A DNA stretch of 64,000 bases from Apoda limacodes (Eukaryota; Arthropoda; Insecta; Lepidoptera; Limacodidae), in contig OX291557.1 in assembly GCA_946406115.1 (NCBI GenBank), positions 9,890,501-9,954,500 of the forward strand, written 5' to 3'. Below the pieces are notes generated by a model. It saw nothing but the letters and a program-made list of their open reading frames with translations, searched no databases and was not told where the DNA came from. Shown here piece after piece: positions 1-13,700 of the stretch. A program made the translations under genes and the position numbers. How positions within the stretch are numbered: position 1 is the stretch's first letter; each line of letters begins with the position of its first letter.

Positions 1-114
1 TTTATCTAAAAAATATTTTAAATTTTAATGACGGATTACAGAATGAAAAAAGAAAATTCCAGTGGCAGTAAACAAATGACGACTTTACCGGATCTCATCG
101 CGGAAGACATTGAC

Positions 115-832
115 ATAGGCAACTATTTTCTTCTGTCTAATTTTGTCTCGGGTTCTATGCACTTCATTTGGATTTCTCGCTTCCATGCTTTATTGGTCTT
201 TTTTTTCTTGTGCGGATATCGAACCTGCACCCCCCGTTTCCGTAGATAGTCTTCACTACCAACAGAGCCACGGAGCCGTCAAACGTATATATCTTTGCCG
301 CAAAAAGAACTCCTACTAGAAGCCTTTATTATCGATATCGATACGCATGACGTCAGTGCTAAGACAATCTTTATCGTAACTTATTGATTACATATTTTAC
401 ACAAAATATCCCCCAAATCTTGATTTAGCAATGAAATATGGTATTGAATCTAGAGAATAATATGTAAACTACAATTCAAATTGATTTACGTTAATTTTTC
501 GGATAAATTCGATAAAATATAATTAACAACAAAGCAGTAAAAAAATTATAAATTACCTGTAAAAAGCGTATTAATTCGGATTATAGCGACTTGTCAAGTC
601 ACATTGGCTCACAAAAAAGATACCAAATTTACAATTTAAATATTGTAAAATATAAATCAAGGAATCAAGGAGGAAAACAAAAAAATCCAATCGCTGTAAA
701 ATAGACCCGCTCATATCACCGCTTATCGATGTAATTATTGACATATTCGGCCATTTTCTTCTATCTTATTTTCTCTTGGGCACTATGCACTTAATTTGGA
801 CTTCTCGCTTCCACGCTTTATTGATCTTTTGA
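115..832. repeat. Pair of ~90-bp diverged direct repeats upstream of NCOA5
   Basis: Bases 115-202 and 745-832 are similar, sharing CTATGCACTT, TTTCTCGCTTCCA or its variant, and GCTTTATTG. Their function is unknown; they are either a dispersed element or a local duplication. The spacer is AT-rich with no supported gene. Confidence 0.55.
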
Positions 833-1254
833 ACGTAGTGAAAATATCCTATGTATATGGTTACCATAATATCAAGATAACATTCAACAACAACCGTCCC
901 CAGGCCAGGATGAAATACTGGCGGAAGTCTGGAAACACCTAGATGAACAGCTAGTAATACTCTAATACTATAATATAATATAATACTATAATACGGCTGC
1001 ACAACCTCTATAATAAGCAAGGCCAGCCAATCCCAGACTCATAGTGAAATAGCTTATTAATACCGTTCTACAAAGGAGATAGGGAATATTAGAGAGTGCA
1101 ACAAATACCGAGCCATTAAACACACTTGCTTTGCTTGAAAAAATATAAAAACATAGGATGATCTTGTTTTATTTGTGTTAACAATGACTAGGTAGGTGTC
1201 TATCGAATCAAAAAAATTAATAAATCTTAATAATGGGGGCATTGTTGAATCGAT

Positions 1255-1401
1255 ATGAGGATCACTATTAAGGGTCGGCAACGCGCTACTGATACTTCTG
1301 GTGTTGCAAGCGTCCATAGGCCACGGTGACCGCTTACCATCAGGCGGACCGTGTGCTTGTTTGCCACCTTATTGGAATTAAAAAAAAAAAAAAAAAAAAA
1401 A
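1255..1401 (+). mobile_element. 5'-truncated LINE 3' end with poly(A), family A
   Basis: Carries the family A tail: GGGTCGGCAACGCGC, GGTGTTGCAAGCGTCCATAG and CTTACCATCAGGCGG, ending in a 22-A run. It is one of at least seven such tails in the window. Family A is a jockey-clade LINE by its reverse transcriptase. Confidence 0.85.
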
Positions 1402-1709
1402 GCACATACACAGATCATGTATCCAAAACTTTTTCATTCATGTATTACCTAACAGAGTACACATTGTCAGTCAGTACTGGTCAGTACACATTGTAGAACG
1501 CACATAGGGTTATATACTCAAAGGTCCTTAGGGACGAATAGAAAAAAAACAACCCAAAGTCTTGGCAGCTTAGTCTAAGACCTTAGTCTGTCCTTAAGGG
1601 TGAGTAGGAAAAAAAAAAAACAGCCGAATATTGTTTTATTGTTTTGTTGTGATTGATTTTGTCGTGCACAGAGAAATACTATACTAGAAACTGTGGTTGA
1701 ATATCGGAA

Positions 1710-1716
1710 ATGGCAG
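1710..1716 (+). CDS. NCOA5: NCOA5 exon 1, coding part (7 nt)
   Basis: ATGGCAG followed by donor GTTAGA. Joined to the exon at 2073 it gives M-A-D-K-L-T-L-D-R-Q, in frame with the RRM. An internal ATG at 2099 is an alternative start, but the exon at 2073 opens at a splice acceptor (TTTTACAG) with open frame before that ATG, so an upstream start is preferred. Confidence 0.65.
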
Positions 1717-4700
1717 GTTAGATAGATTTTGTTTTATTCAGTGGAACGTTGTAAATATTTCCTTTCATAGACTTGGATAACTTAGATATGGGTGATGAGA
1801 AGTAGGTTAGAACGCAGCTCAAGCTGCTGCTCACAGCTTAGCCACATGAATGAGGCTAGGTTCTAAAGCGCTAGAAAATACAAAGATTCTTCAAGAACTC
1901 ACTCTACCGGGCGAAAGCTTTAGCTAACTTTGTATGCTGTTCTGAAGCTAGTGATGCTTCCAGCAATTTTAGTATGGGAGCACAAGGAAACACTAAGAAA
2001 ATAGAAGATAAATCTATCATTATACTTAGTATCATACATTTCATAGTTCTAATTGTCTTTCATCTTTTACAGATAAACTTACTCTTGATAGACAAGCAAT
2101 GAAAGATCGATCTACATCTCATCTTCGAATTTATGTTGGTGGTCTTACTGACAAAGCTACTGTAGAAGACTTATATGAACACTTCATTACATATGGAGAA
2201 ATAAATGGTATTGTTGTGAACAGGAATTTCGGATTTGTGCAGTTTGAATCAGAATCCAGTGCTTTGGAGGCCATTAACAAAGCAAATGGAAGCAATTTCC
2301 AAGGAAAAAGTTTAAATGTCAGAACTGCTCAAACCCAGACTGATAAAGCGAAGTAAGAATAAATAATTGTAATTAAGTATAATAAATTAAGATCATCATA
2401 ACTAAAGATTAAAAAACAATAGGACTTAGCTCACTTGTATCATAGTGTAAATTCAATACACCACATTTATTTTATTGGGCCCAGATTTTTTTGGTAGAAA
2501 GGCAAGATATTGTTTCCAAACTTTTAAATAAAACAACACACAAACATAGAAAGATTTGTTACCTTTCAGCAGTGTATTCGAGAAGTTTGTCATTACAAAC
2601 CTGGTGTTGGTGTTACAACACTGACTTGTTCATAATTAACCCTGGGTGGCAACACTAAGCTTGAAACTCTAGGGTTACAACACTGGTGTTAACACTGACA
2701 ACACTTACTTTAAACAGGGTTCATACTGTACTGACGTCACTAATGTCAAAGTGATGTTTGCTTGTATGAAATGACAGTTCTAACACTAGTAATCGTTCAG
2801 ATACTCTCAGATTAGCGTAGCTTTCGATGATTTCGTAACACAGGATAAGTATTTTTTATACAATTCTGTTTAGATTTGGTGGAGAAAATTGGGGAAAACA
2901 AAAACTGATTATGATGATTGGGACTAAGTAAAATTAGCCACAGGAGCAGTTGTCCCTATCATACATCGGTATCTTGGCCGTATGGCACATTGGTATCTTG
3001 GCCCTAGTCTTAGCACAATAGCAATTGTATTTCTAAATACCTATGTGTGTATTTGCTTGGGTCTAATATTTTCTCTTAATATGCACAATATGGCTACTGC
3101 ATGAATATGCTGTGAGTACCCATCATGTCAGTGCAGTAGAATAAAAAATGTACGTAATACCTACTTAGGAGACCACAATAGTAACCTACGACATTACACC
3201 TAACAGTCCTGTTGGTGATGATGATAAGGAGATAGACCAAACCCTCAGTCAGGACTTTCAGCTATGTCCCTTAATATCAATGACAACTCCCACTGAAGTA
3301 ACTAGAGAGATAGCAAAGATGGATCCGAACAAAGCCCCTGGATACGACCTTATAACTCCCCAGATTCTAAAGGCTTTGCCTAGGAAATGCATTGTGTTTT
3401 TTACAATTCTGTTTAATGCTATTTTCAGACTAAACTATTGCCCTCAACTGTGGAAAGTCTTACTGTTGTGAATTTTGTCCTATAGGCCTATGAGCCTCAC
3501 TCCTATTCTCTCAAAACTTTGGGAACAAGTCTCTCTCCTAAGACTTAACAAATGCCTTAGTGAAGTGGACATCATTCCCCACCACCAATTTGGTTTCCGT
3601 AAACACCACTCTACAACTGAGCAAATGCACAGGATTTACCACACTATTTGGCAGTGTCTGGAGACGAAAGAGTACTGCTCAGCTGCTTTTTGGATGTTCA
3701 GCAGGCTTTTGACAGAGTCTGGCACAGAGGCTTGTTGTGCAAAATAAAAAAATATTTGCCTCACTCAATATTCCCTGTTGTTCAATCTTACTTGGCCGAC
3801 AGATGGTTTCAAGTAAAGCAGGGTGAATCCAGATCCACTCTCCGAAAAATCTTAGCTGGAGACCTCAGGGATCTGTGCTTGGACCAGTGCTATACAACAT
3901 TTTTACGTGTGTTCTTCCTCAACTATTGTCTATGATTAGTGTTGCCACTTTTGCTGATTATACAGCCTTTCTCTCTTGTAACAAGGACCCCATACAGGCG
4001 AGCCACGAACTGCAAAACCAGCTCAAAATAACACAAACTTGTTTACAAAAGTGCTTCTTGCCTTTAAGTGCTTCGAAATCCAATCACAAAACATTCACCT
4101 TACGGAAAGGATTATGTCCGCCAGTTAAACTAGGAGAAGACACACATCCTCAAACTCATTGTGTTAAATACTTGGGTTTCCACTTGGATAAACGGCTCAC
4201 ATGGAGAGACCACATAAACAAGAAGCGAGATGAAATCAACCTTCGTTTTAGGAATCTCCTTTAGCTCCTCAGAAAAAAATCTGTATTGTCACTGACCAAC
4301 AAACTGCTCATTTACAATGCTGTTATAAAACCAATCTGGACCTATGGCATACTAATGTGGTCCACTGCAAGCAAGTCAAACGTTTAGCGCCTACAGAGAA
4401 CCCAAAACAACATTTTAAGAGTGATTGCAGGAGCTCCCTGGTATGCCCGGAACAAGGAAATCCACTCTTATCTTGAAATCCCAACTATCTCTGAGGAAAT
4501 AGAGTGTTACAAAATAAACTACAAGGATCGGCTCACTGTTCATCCTAAACCTCTCACCAAAATGTTGCTCCAGCCCAACAAATTTAAGAGACTTAAAAGG
4601 GCAAATGTACTGCCTTAAATATTGAATATGGGCCATTGGCCTCATACTTCTAAAAACGTCAACTGCATCCCAACATATTTGATTATAGTCTTACGACTGA

Positions 4701-7700
4701 TGCTAAATTATAAATGGAAAAAAAAAAAATTCATACATTCTCATCACACATATTTGCCATTTTCATGGGTTTAAATGTTTTTTTTTTTCAGTAATATCGG
4801 CCAAGGACTATGAGCACATGTGATGTGTGATGTGTGTGTTAAAGCACCGCTGTTAACATGCATAGTGTGCTCTCCAATGAGGGCACCTTCCTCATATTTA
4901 GTAGCCTGTCGCTACTGTCGATTTTGTAACTCTAGGATGTTGTAGCATTTGAGCTGGTTGGTCTTAAAAATAGTCCTGAATGGTTAGGCTAGCATGCTAA
5001 TTTGTTAGGATGCTTTATAAGCCATTTCTTTTATTTCTCTAAGGCATTTAGAATTACCTCTTTTACTGTTTTTACTGAGAGGTGTTGTTGCAGTTCAGCA
5101 TTGGTGACATACCATGGTACATTTGCTCAGTATCTTGTTTTGTACTGTATCATATTAAAGTCTTTGGCAGTACCTCATAATTGAACACCATACATTCAGA
5201 TTTATTTTGTTATTGTCTGATATATCAGTAGCTTGTTGTCCAGTGATAGTTTTGAGTTTTGTCCCAACATCCAATAAAGGTTTCTGTGTCTGAATGATGT
5301 CTCATGTCTTTTGGTCTTTATGTGTTGTTTCCATGTAAAGCAAAAATCAATGTGTAATCGCAGATATTTGTCGCAGTCACTGTGCGGCAGTATCATAGGT
5401 TCAATGTAAATTTAAAACAATATATTCCCCTATTTCTGTGTGCATTCTTTAATATATCTTTTTTTGTGGATGCTGCATAGGTTTAGCAAAGAGAAAGTGC
5501 TCCTGAAGTCGGCAAAGATGAATTTAAGTAAATTGGCAAATATTACATCATTTATGAGTTATCCTTTTTCATGTAAAACCATTAAGGAATTAGCTACTGA
5601 AATAACAAGTCAATTTAACATGGACTCATGTTCTGTTGAAAATGAGTTATTGCAGATTTCAACAGATATACATCTCTAAGCCACAGCATCTGATACAGAA
5701 TTCTGGACTATATCTGAAGATAAATATCAGAATCTAAGGCAAATTGCTCTTCAACTGTTTGCAATGTTTGGGTCAATTTACTTGTGTGAGTCTGCATTTT
5801 CTGAAATGAAGATAATTAAGTCAACATATCGCAATCTATATGTATGCACCCTACCTAGACGACAATCCTGCATCACACACACTTGCTGCCTCTCAGAGAC
5901 GATTGATCATAGTCTAACAATATTAAGGTAGATCGCCAGCTGCACAAGTTTGAGTACACCTGCCCTTTATTATATAAATAAATTTATGTGAATGAAATTC
6001 CAGGTTTTGCCCGTTTGTTAGTAATTTCATTTTAAAAATATTGCCTGCAAAATAAAAAACAGCAACTATTTCGCCCGTCCACTAGAATGCTCTGCTGATA
6101 TCCCCTGGGGGGTTCTTTTGAATTTTTGTCAACACAGATCTGAGGGATTCATTCAAAGGAAACGTTTCAGGAATGTATGGAGGCCCGGTCTGGACATTGT
6201 ACACTACTAATTTAGAAACCTCAGTATATTATAAGTGACTTTTAATTATCTATTTGTCGTATTTTGGTGTGGTTTTCTTGTTCAATAGCATTTATATAAT
6301 CATATTTACCAGCACCTTACCTTTAAAAAAAATGCCGTCAGTCAATTACATATTACCGTACCGACTATCGGCAGATATTTTTGTAATGAAATATTTGTTA
6401 CCGAGTCATGTTATTTGTATCATTGTTGTTCCTGGTCACCATATAACAAGTTTATTACTTAGCCTGTGGCCAGAACTATCTCAGATCTGTTCTGTTAAAG
6501 TATGAAATTAGTAAATATATATATATATATAAAAAAACAGGTTACATACATTTTTGAATGTTTTATTAATTTAATGTTTAAGGCATCAATATAATCACAG
6601 AATCGCTGAATCAAAGACTTCAGCAGAGTTTCCCAACAGGTGGGTCTTAAAATAAAAATAATGTTCAGTGTCCTTGTCGCATCTAACCCTAATATAGAGT
6701 CCGAGATAAAGAGATGTAGGACTTCAATAACATATTTTATTAATAACCTCAAATCCTGGATTGAGTTCTAGTGCAAAAGTTAATTCTGGGGCAATACTAT
6801 CAGTCATGTAATATTTAGCATCTTCAATAATTGCAGAGGAACTTAGCAAACAATGCGCCATATTTGCTAGTCTGAAAATGATAAATACAACTATTTAGAC
6901 CAATAATGGTGGGCAGCATACCAATTGTTCAGATGACAGATATCCATTTGCAAGCATGGGCATACAAATCTTACGAGAATACCAGATATAGAGCAACATA
7001 CGAGCTCCTTACTGGACCTTCTGCTGACTACTCGTCCGGACGGATACTCCGTCTCAGTGGATGCGCCTCTTGGCTCCTCGGACCACTGTATCATTCGGAC
7101 TCAAATGTCATGCTCACAACCCATCCATCTGGGCCAACTAAATGGCGTCGTGTGTAGCACTATAAGTCGGCAGACTGGGATGGATTGCGAGAATTTTACG
7201 CATCGTACCCGTGGAGGCAGATCTGCTTTAACTCAGAAGATTCTGACGTCTGCGCAGCCGCAGTCACTGAGACAATCCTTGCTGGTATGGAATGCTATAT
7301 TCCTAACCTGCGAGTAGCTGCCGGCGTCAAAAAACGACCGTGGTTTAATAGGTCTTGCAGAAAAGCTAAAATTCTTAAGCAAACTGCATATGAGGCTTGG
7401 ACCACGGCTCGTAATAATAAGGATCCGAATACTTCTGAGTTAAAAAGCAAACTAAATGCTGCCTCGAGGTTCAGTAAGAAAGCAACTGCCAAAGCAAAAT
7501 TCCAATTCATCGGCAAAATAGGTGGGCGACTTGCGAGCTATCCCAGTCGTCGTTTGCGAAAGACCGATGGTGACCACTGCGAAAGACCGATGGTGACTTG
7601 GCCCATAGTGCTAAAGAGAAAGCCGATCTATTGGGCAGTCTCTTTGCCTCGAACTCAAACATGAACGATGAAGGCGCTGTACCACCTACTATACCGTGGT

Positions 7701-10700
7701 GCGGTAAGACCGTGCCGGAAATCTCTTGGACGTTGCTTTCTCTAGACGTTCATAAGTCGAGTGGGCCAGACGGTATACCAGCAGTGGTGCTTAAGCAGTG
7801 TGCTCCTGAGTTATGTCCTGTAGTCACGCGCCTCTTCGCGCTTTTCTACCACACTAGTCATCGAATTACAGGCATATCGCTATTACCTCTCTCCTCTCCA
7901 AGGTGATGGAGCGTGTGATTTACACACAGCTTCTAAGATACCTAGAAGTCTAAGATCTGGTCAGTGACCGTCAATATGGCTTTCGCCACGGTCGCTCGAC
8001 TGGTGGCCTTCTAGTGTATCTCACACACCGATGGGCACTAGCAATTGAGAGTCAGGGGAAAGGCATTGGCATGTAGCCTGGACATAGCAAAAGCGTTCGA
8101 TCGGGTCTGGCACCGGGGTCTTCTATCGAAGTTGCCATCTTACGGAGTTCCCGAGGGTTTGTGCAAATGGGTGGCTAGCTTTTTGTCCGGCAGACGCATA
8201 CGAACCGTAGTTGACGGTAGTCGCTCTGATAGCATGGACATTAATGCTGGTGTCCCGCAAGGCTCTGTGCTGTCTCCTACGCTGTTTCTACTGCATATCA
8301 ATGACATGTTGGACATCAACAACATACATTGCTATGCAGATGACAGTACTGGAGACGCTTTTTACACGGGTCGTCCAAACATCCCTCGTTCCGTTGTAGA
8401 GGAAAACCGCGGAGAACTTGTGTCTCAAATCAAGACCACACTGTCCAAGGTCTCTGACTGGGGACGGGTAAACTTGGTCCGATTCAGCCCTACAAAGACA
8501 CAAGTGTGCGCGTTCAACGACGGGCTGTGAGAATTGTCGACGATTCCAAACTCACTTGCGGTATCGAGCCCTTATGTCTGAGGATAGACTTTGCCTCCCT
8601 GTGTGTGTTCTACCGCTTGTACAATGGGTTGTGTTCTGAGGAATTGTTCGAATTGATGCCCACGGCTACTTTCTACCATCGCACCGCTCGGCATCGGCAG
8701 GGAATTCATTCTCACACTTTAGAACCTAAATGGTCGCGTATAGTGCGGTTTCAGAGAAACTTCCTCCCGCGAACGCTTAAGTTGTGGAATGAGCCCCCTG
8801 CCAAGGTTTTCTGCAAGGACTAGATTAGACTAGATAAGTTAATTCATTTTTGAACACTAGCTAACTAACTGTGTTAATTAAACATTTGAGTAGACGTCAG
8901 GATCTTCTGAGTTAAAGCAGAGAAAACGAGTACGATGCATAAAATTCACGCAATCCATCCCAAACTGCCGCCTTATAATGCCACACACGAAGCCAATTAG
9001 TTGGCCCAGGTGGATCGGGTTGCGAACGAGACAGTGGTCTAAAGATCCATCCAGCGCATCCACTGAGACGGAATATCCGTCCGGACGTATAGTTAGCAGA
9101 AGGTCCAGTAAGGAGTTCGAATGGTCCTCTATATCTGGTATTCTCGTTGGAGAAAGTACCAGCTGAGAGAATCCATAGGTCAGAGCAAATTCATGATCAG
9201 ATCCCTGCGTAGTTATTGGCTCGAGAACTGAGCCACTTACGATGGTGGGCGTTAAAGTCTCCCAAAATAACTAGATCTGCTGTAGGATATTGCTCTAGAA
9301 CTTTGCCAGTCGTCAAACTCAGGCACGCATAGATACGAATGTGGCCGCCATGATCTACGCACACCCAAAATTTCGACAGGTCCAAGGCTACGAAGGCGGC
9401 GATAGTAGATATACGAGGACAAACATACGAGGGGTAACCCAAAAGTAATGATATATCTACTAGGTTAGCACAAAAAATCATATAAACAGGCCATGATTCC
9501 CGGGAGGTACATTCATTTGCATATGAACAGTTGGAGAGGAACCATCAAAATGGAGAAAAACGAAATCCGAGCTGTCATCAAGTACCGCTGAAAAAATGTC
9601 TAACAAAGACATACACAGCAACCTAGTGGAAACATTGGGGGACTCTGCTCCTCCATATTCCTCAGTTGTGATCTGGGCAAAGGAGTTTAAGCTGGGTAGA
9701 ACATCCACAGAAGATGAACATCGCGAGGGACGCCCATCCACGTCCCTCACTGCAGACAACGTGAAAAAAGCCGAAGATGTCGTGTTGGCAGATCGAAGAG
9801 TGACCATAAGGTATGTACCTAAGGTCACAGGGATCTCATATGGCAGTGTTCAAAGAATCTTTGCCAACGAACTGCATATGAAAAAGGTCTCTGCGCGCTG
9901 GGTGCTAAGAATGTTAACCGACGAGCAAAAGAAAAAACAAGTCGATATTCCGAGGGTGAATCTCAAAAAGTTCCAAGCGTATCTGGAAAACTTTTTGTCT
10001 CGTTTCGTGACCATGGACGAGACCCAGATCAACCATTTTGATCAGAAAAATCCAAACAGCAGTCAATGACTTGGAAACGAGCCTCTTCCCCGACGCCGAA
10101 GAAATACAAGGTGTCAAGTTCGGCAGGAAAGGTTATGGCGTCCGTGTTTTGGGACGCTGAAGGAATTATTATGGTGGAATACTTGGAAAAGGGAGCCACT
10201 ATTACGGGCTCTTACTACGCAGACCAGATAAGAAGATTGCGGGAAGCCATCAAAGAAAAAAAAGGCGAGGCAAAGTGCTCCATTCAAGAAACGGGATTCG
10301 AATCGCTTCAGCACCCACCCTATTTGCTAGACCTGGCTCCCAGTGACTTTTACCTCTTTTGTCGGCTTAAGGAACACCTCCAAGGCAAAAAAATTGGACG
10401 ACGATAGCGAGGTGATGACTGATGTAGAGGCATTCTTAGAGGGTCAAGGAATAGAATTTTTTTCAAAGGGAATTATTAAAGGATTTAGAAAAAAGATGGA
10501 CGAAATGTATTGACTTCCTAGGAGATTATGTAGGGAAATATTTTTTTTCTAAACTAAAATTTCCTTATTTCATATTGATTATCAGTACTTTTGGATCACC
10601 CCTCGTACATATACCGGCAGGACTCACAAAATTGTACTCGAGTTTGTAGCCGGGATAATGTAGGTATGATGTATCGGCCACGCATGATAACTGCGTCTCC

Positions 10701-13700
10701 GTTAAAGAGAGAATAGTCGGCTGCGTAGTTTCTGGGTGATGGTGAATTGTGTTAAGATTGGCGTGAATACTCTTTATATTGCAGAAGTCCACATTGAATG
10801 TGGATGGAGTTGCTGCTGAAGTTACTCTTACTTTTTCTTGATTGCCATTATTAAAAAGAAGTATCTTAGACTAAACAAGAGAATTCACTGCACAGTAAGC
10901 TTAGAAAACAAACGGTGCTGTACTAAAAATGCCGAAGCTCGGCACAGATAATACGGTTGCTGGCACGGCGGGCGGGAGGGCCTCAGATCCCCCTCCGTTC
11001 GAGTTGCCGAGTCCACTCCGGTCTCCTTCTCCGGCACGACTACTTCTTCAGAGACTTTATACAGGTTGGCGGTTTAGTCTCACCCCACTCACAGGTACCA
11101 GCACCCCGCGTCTACGCCGAGCAATGACAGCATCGAGCACCGCCGGTCCTCCCGCTGCCCACGTAGCGGATCCTCAAAAGCTCTGGCAACCTGACTCACC
11201 ATCAGGAACAAAACACTACTCAATGTTAGCGGTATTATGCCGCGGAGGGGATTTCAGTAGGGGATCCTAGTGGACGGAGGCATTTTTTTCTTATATTAGA
11301 CTTCTTTTTTAGTTCTCTAATTTATTTCTAACCTGGATTTTATATCTTGCAAAGAGAAAAAGAATGGGAGGCAAAACATTCATTAGCTTTTAATTTGATT
11401 GTTTAAGAAGCTTAATTAAATAATTCAATTATTTAATTTTCATCTTATAATTCTGTGTTTAAAATGAATTCTATAGTATATTTTATCTGATATTGTATTG
11501 AAAATCATTGAGCTCAGAAACTTCTTTTTTAACAAAAATATTACATCATTCCATGGAAAAAGTCCTGTCATTCAAATTAATCAGGCGTCAATGTCAAAGA
11601 AGTTTGAAATGGCCGTACGCAGGTGCGCTTATTGCGTTGCCCATGTATTAAAAAACTTTTCAACAATAGTTTTTTGCATAACATATTTAAATTTTGCTAC
11701 TTTAACATATTACAGTGTAATATATTTTTTGTCTTTTTTTTAATCGGCTTTAGTTGTTCATTCTACAAAATGTTTGGCTTTTGACAGGCGCGACACTGAA
11801 ATTGTGACAGTAGCGTCAGAGCTTCCACCTGCTGTAGCCCTAACTGATAACACGCCTGTAGACAGAGATGAGGATACTGATGACATGTATGACAATTATG
11901 GAAATTTCATTGGTGATCGTGATCAAAGTAAGATTCAGTTCGCTAGCTAAATTGTTTATAAAACTGGCGTTAATAGAATATCATTACGTTTACAAGTTGA
12001 CTTGAAATAAATAACCTTGTTTAATTAATAAGTAAAATAGTTATATTGACTAGTAAATCATGCATTTTAAATTTATCAAGCACCTACCTATTTGTTAAAA
12101 ATGCTTTATATATTTAGGAACATAACTTTGTACATAGTTTATGGAAACCTTTAGTTAGGAATTTGATGAAATAGAACATTCATATGTTTAGTCCGCGGTT
12201 TTACTAGTAGGTATGTTTTTAAACAAGGGTTGTGGTCAAAAAATACTTTTTAGTAAAGAAAATTAAATGAAATTAAAATTTCTGTTTACTCAATTTTAAT
12301 TATTTAGCGTTAAATATTTTATACTATTAAATTATTTCTCAGAAAACAACAGAGAGGAAGACTATGAAGAGAGGTTTATTCAGAACAGGCAAGAGGGGCA
12401 AGAAAAGCGTGGCGGGGCGAGGGGGCGTGGTCGCGGGAGAGGTGCGAGAGGTCGAGGCGGCTCAGGGCCAGGGGGATTCGGAGGAGGCAGAGGTAATTCA
12501 GCAGCAGTACAATGCGATTCGACTTAGAATAGGAATGACCTCGCGCCATCTTGGTCACGAATTGAGCAAGTCAGGTAGAGGGTGCAAAACCGACAAGTTA
12601 CAAAAAGAAATATACGAATTAAATGGTTCATAATTTTTATGCTGAAATATTTTTCTTAGTTTAAGTGTAAATTATCAATTTCTTAAATCTCTGATTCACA
12701 CCTGGCCTAAATAAAAAAAAAATTTAAAGTTTAGTTGGGTTGTGTAGCTATACCATATACTTCGAGTTCTGTAATCTATGGACTGCGCAATAGGCTTATA
12801 AAATTGGCCACAATTTAAAAAGAGACAAAGTTAACCTATGGTATCTTTTCTCAACGACAAGACACCACACGTTCGCTTCGTCTCTATTACACTTTTGTCA
12901 CCGTTGGCTAGGAAATGCGCTTTCCAGGTCTCTAGTTATATAGTTATATAGAGCTATACCAAACAGAGAAACATGCCACAGCCAACCTAAGTTATCAATA
13001 ATATTGTCCTTTGAGATCACGTCATGTAGGTAGATTATTCGATTTTTACCTGTAATGTAAAGCGAAATATGAAAAGTACTTCACCTCGAAGCAAAGGTTG
13101 CTGCTTTACAAGTCGGAAGTCCGGCCCCATATGAAGTACTGCTATCTCTGGGTGCGTGTACCTGGTTACCAGCTTAGCCCTTTTGACTCGGTTCACGACG
13201 GACTAAGAGAATCTTCGACGATCCCAAATTTACTAGCCGTAACTTAAGGCCTTCAAATGAACATGGACAAGACAAAGATCATGTCAAATGTCCATGCTGT
13301 GCCCACCCAAATATCATACGTCTACTTAGAACAAACGGTCCAACTAGGTAGGTCCAACTTCGGGAAAGATGTCAATCGTCGAATCCAACTCGGCTGGGCA
13401 GCGTTCGGAAAACTCCGCAACGTCTTTTCGTCCAAAATACCTCAGTGCCTCAAGACGTCTAGTAAGTCTATGACCAGTGTGTGTTACCAGTGATGACATA
13501 TGGTACTGAAACATGGCCTCTAACTATGGGCCTTATAAGTAAGCTCCAAGTCACACAACGAGCTATGGAGAGGGCTATGCTTGGGGTTTCTCTACGAGAT
13601 CGAATCAGAAATGAGGAGATCCGTAGACGAACGAAAGTCACCGACATAGCCCAGCGCATTAGCAAGTTGAAGTGGCAGTGGGCAGGGCACATAGTACGTA

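Larger units (their letters stand above)
8878..10800 (-). pseudogene. LINE family A endonuclease region, antisense, split by a mariner
   Basis: On the minus strand, 10800-10608 encodes the start of the AP endonuclease (MDFCNIKSIHANLN, LSLTETQLS). After the mariner it resumes at 9427-8878 with FVALDLSKFWVCV, ADLVILGDFNAHHRKW and LDHCLVRNPIHLGQL. Stops are present. The split is cleanly explained by the TA-flanked insertion at 9428-10605. Confidence 0.85.

Noticed and set aside
2099..2101. NCOA5 start at this ATG
   Set aside because: Possible, but the exon opens 26 nt earlier at a splice acceptor with open frame, and an in-phase upstream ATG exists at 1710.
10929..11270. 113-codon Pro/Arg-rich frame as a host exon
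   Set aside because: No conserved motif, and the NCOA5 splice phases are satisfied without it. Kept only as a GC-rich island.
12364..12633. 89-codon frame over NCOA5 exon 4
   Set aside because: It is the wrong phase; the spliced frame gives the RGG segment with GT/AG borders and matching phases.
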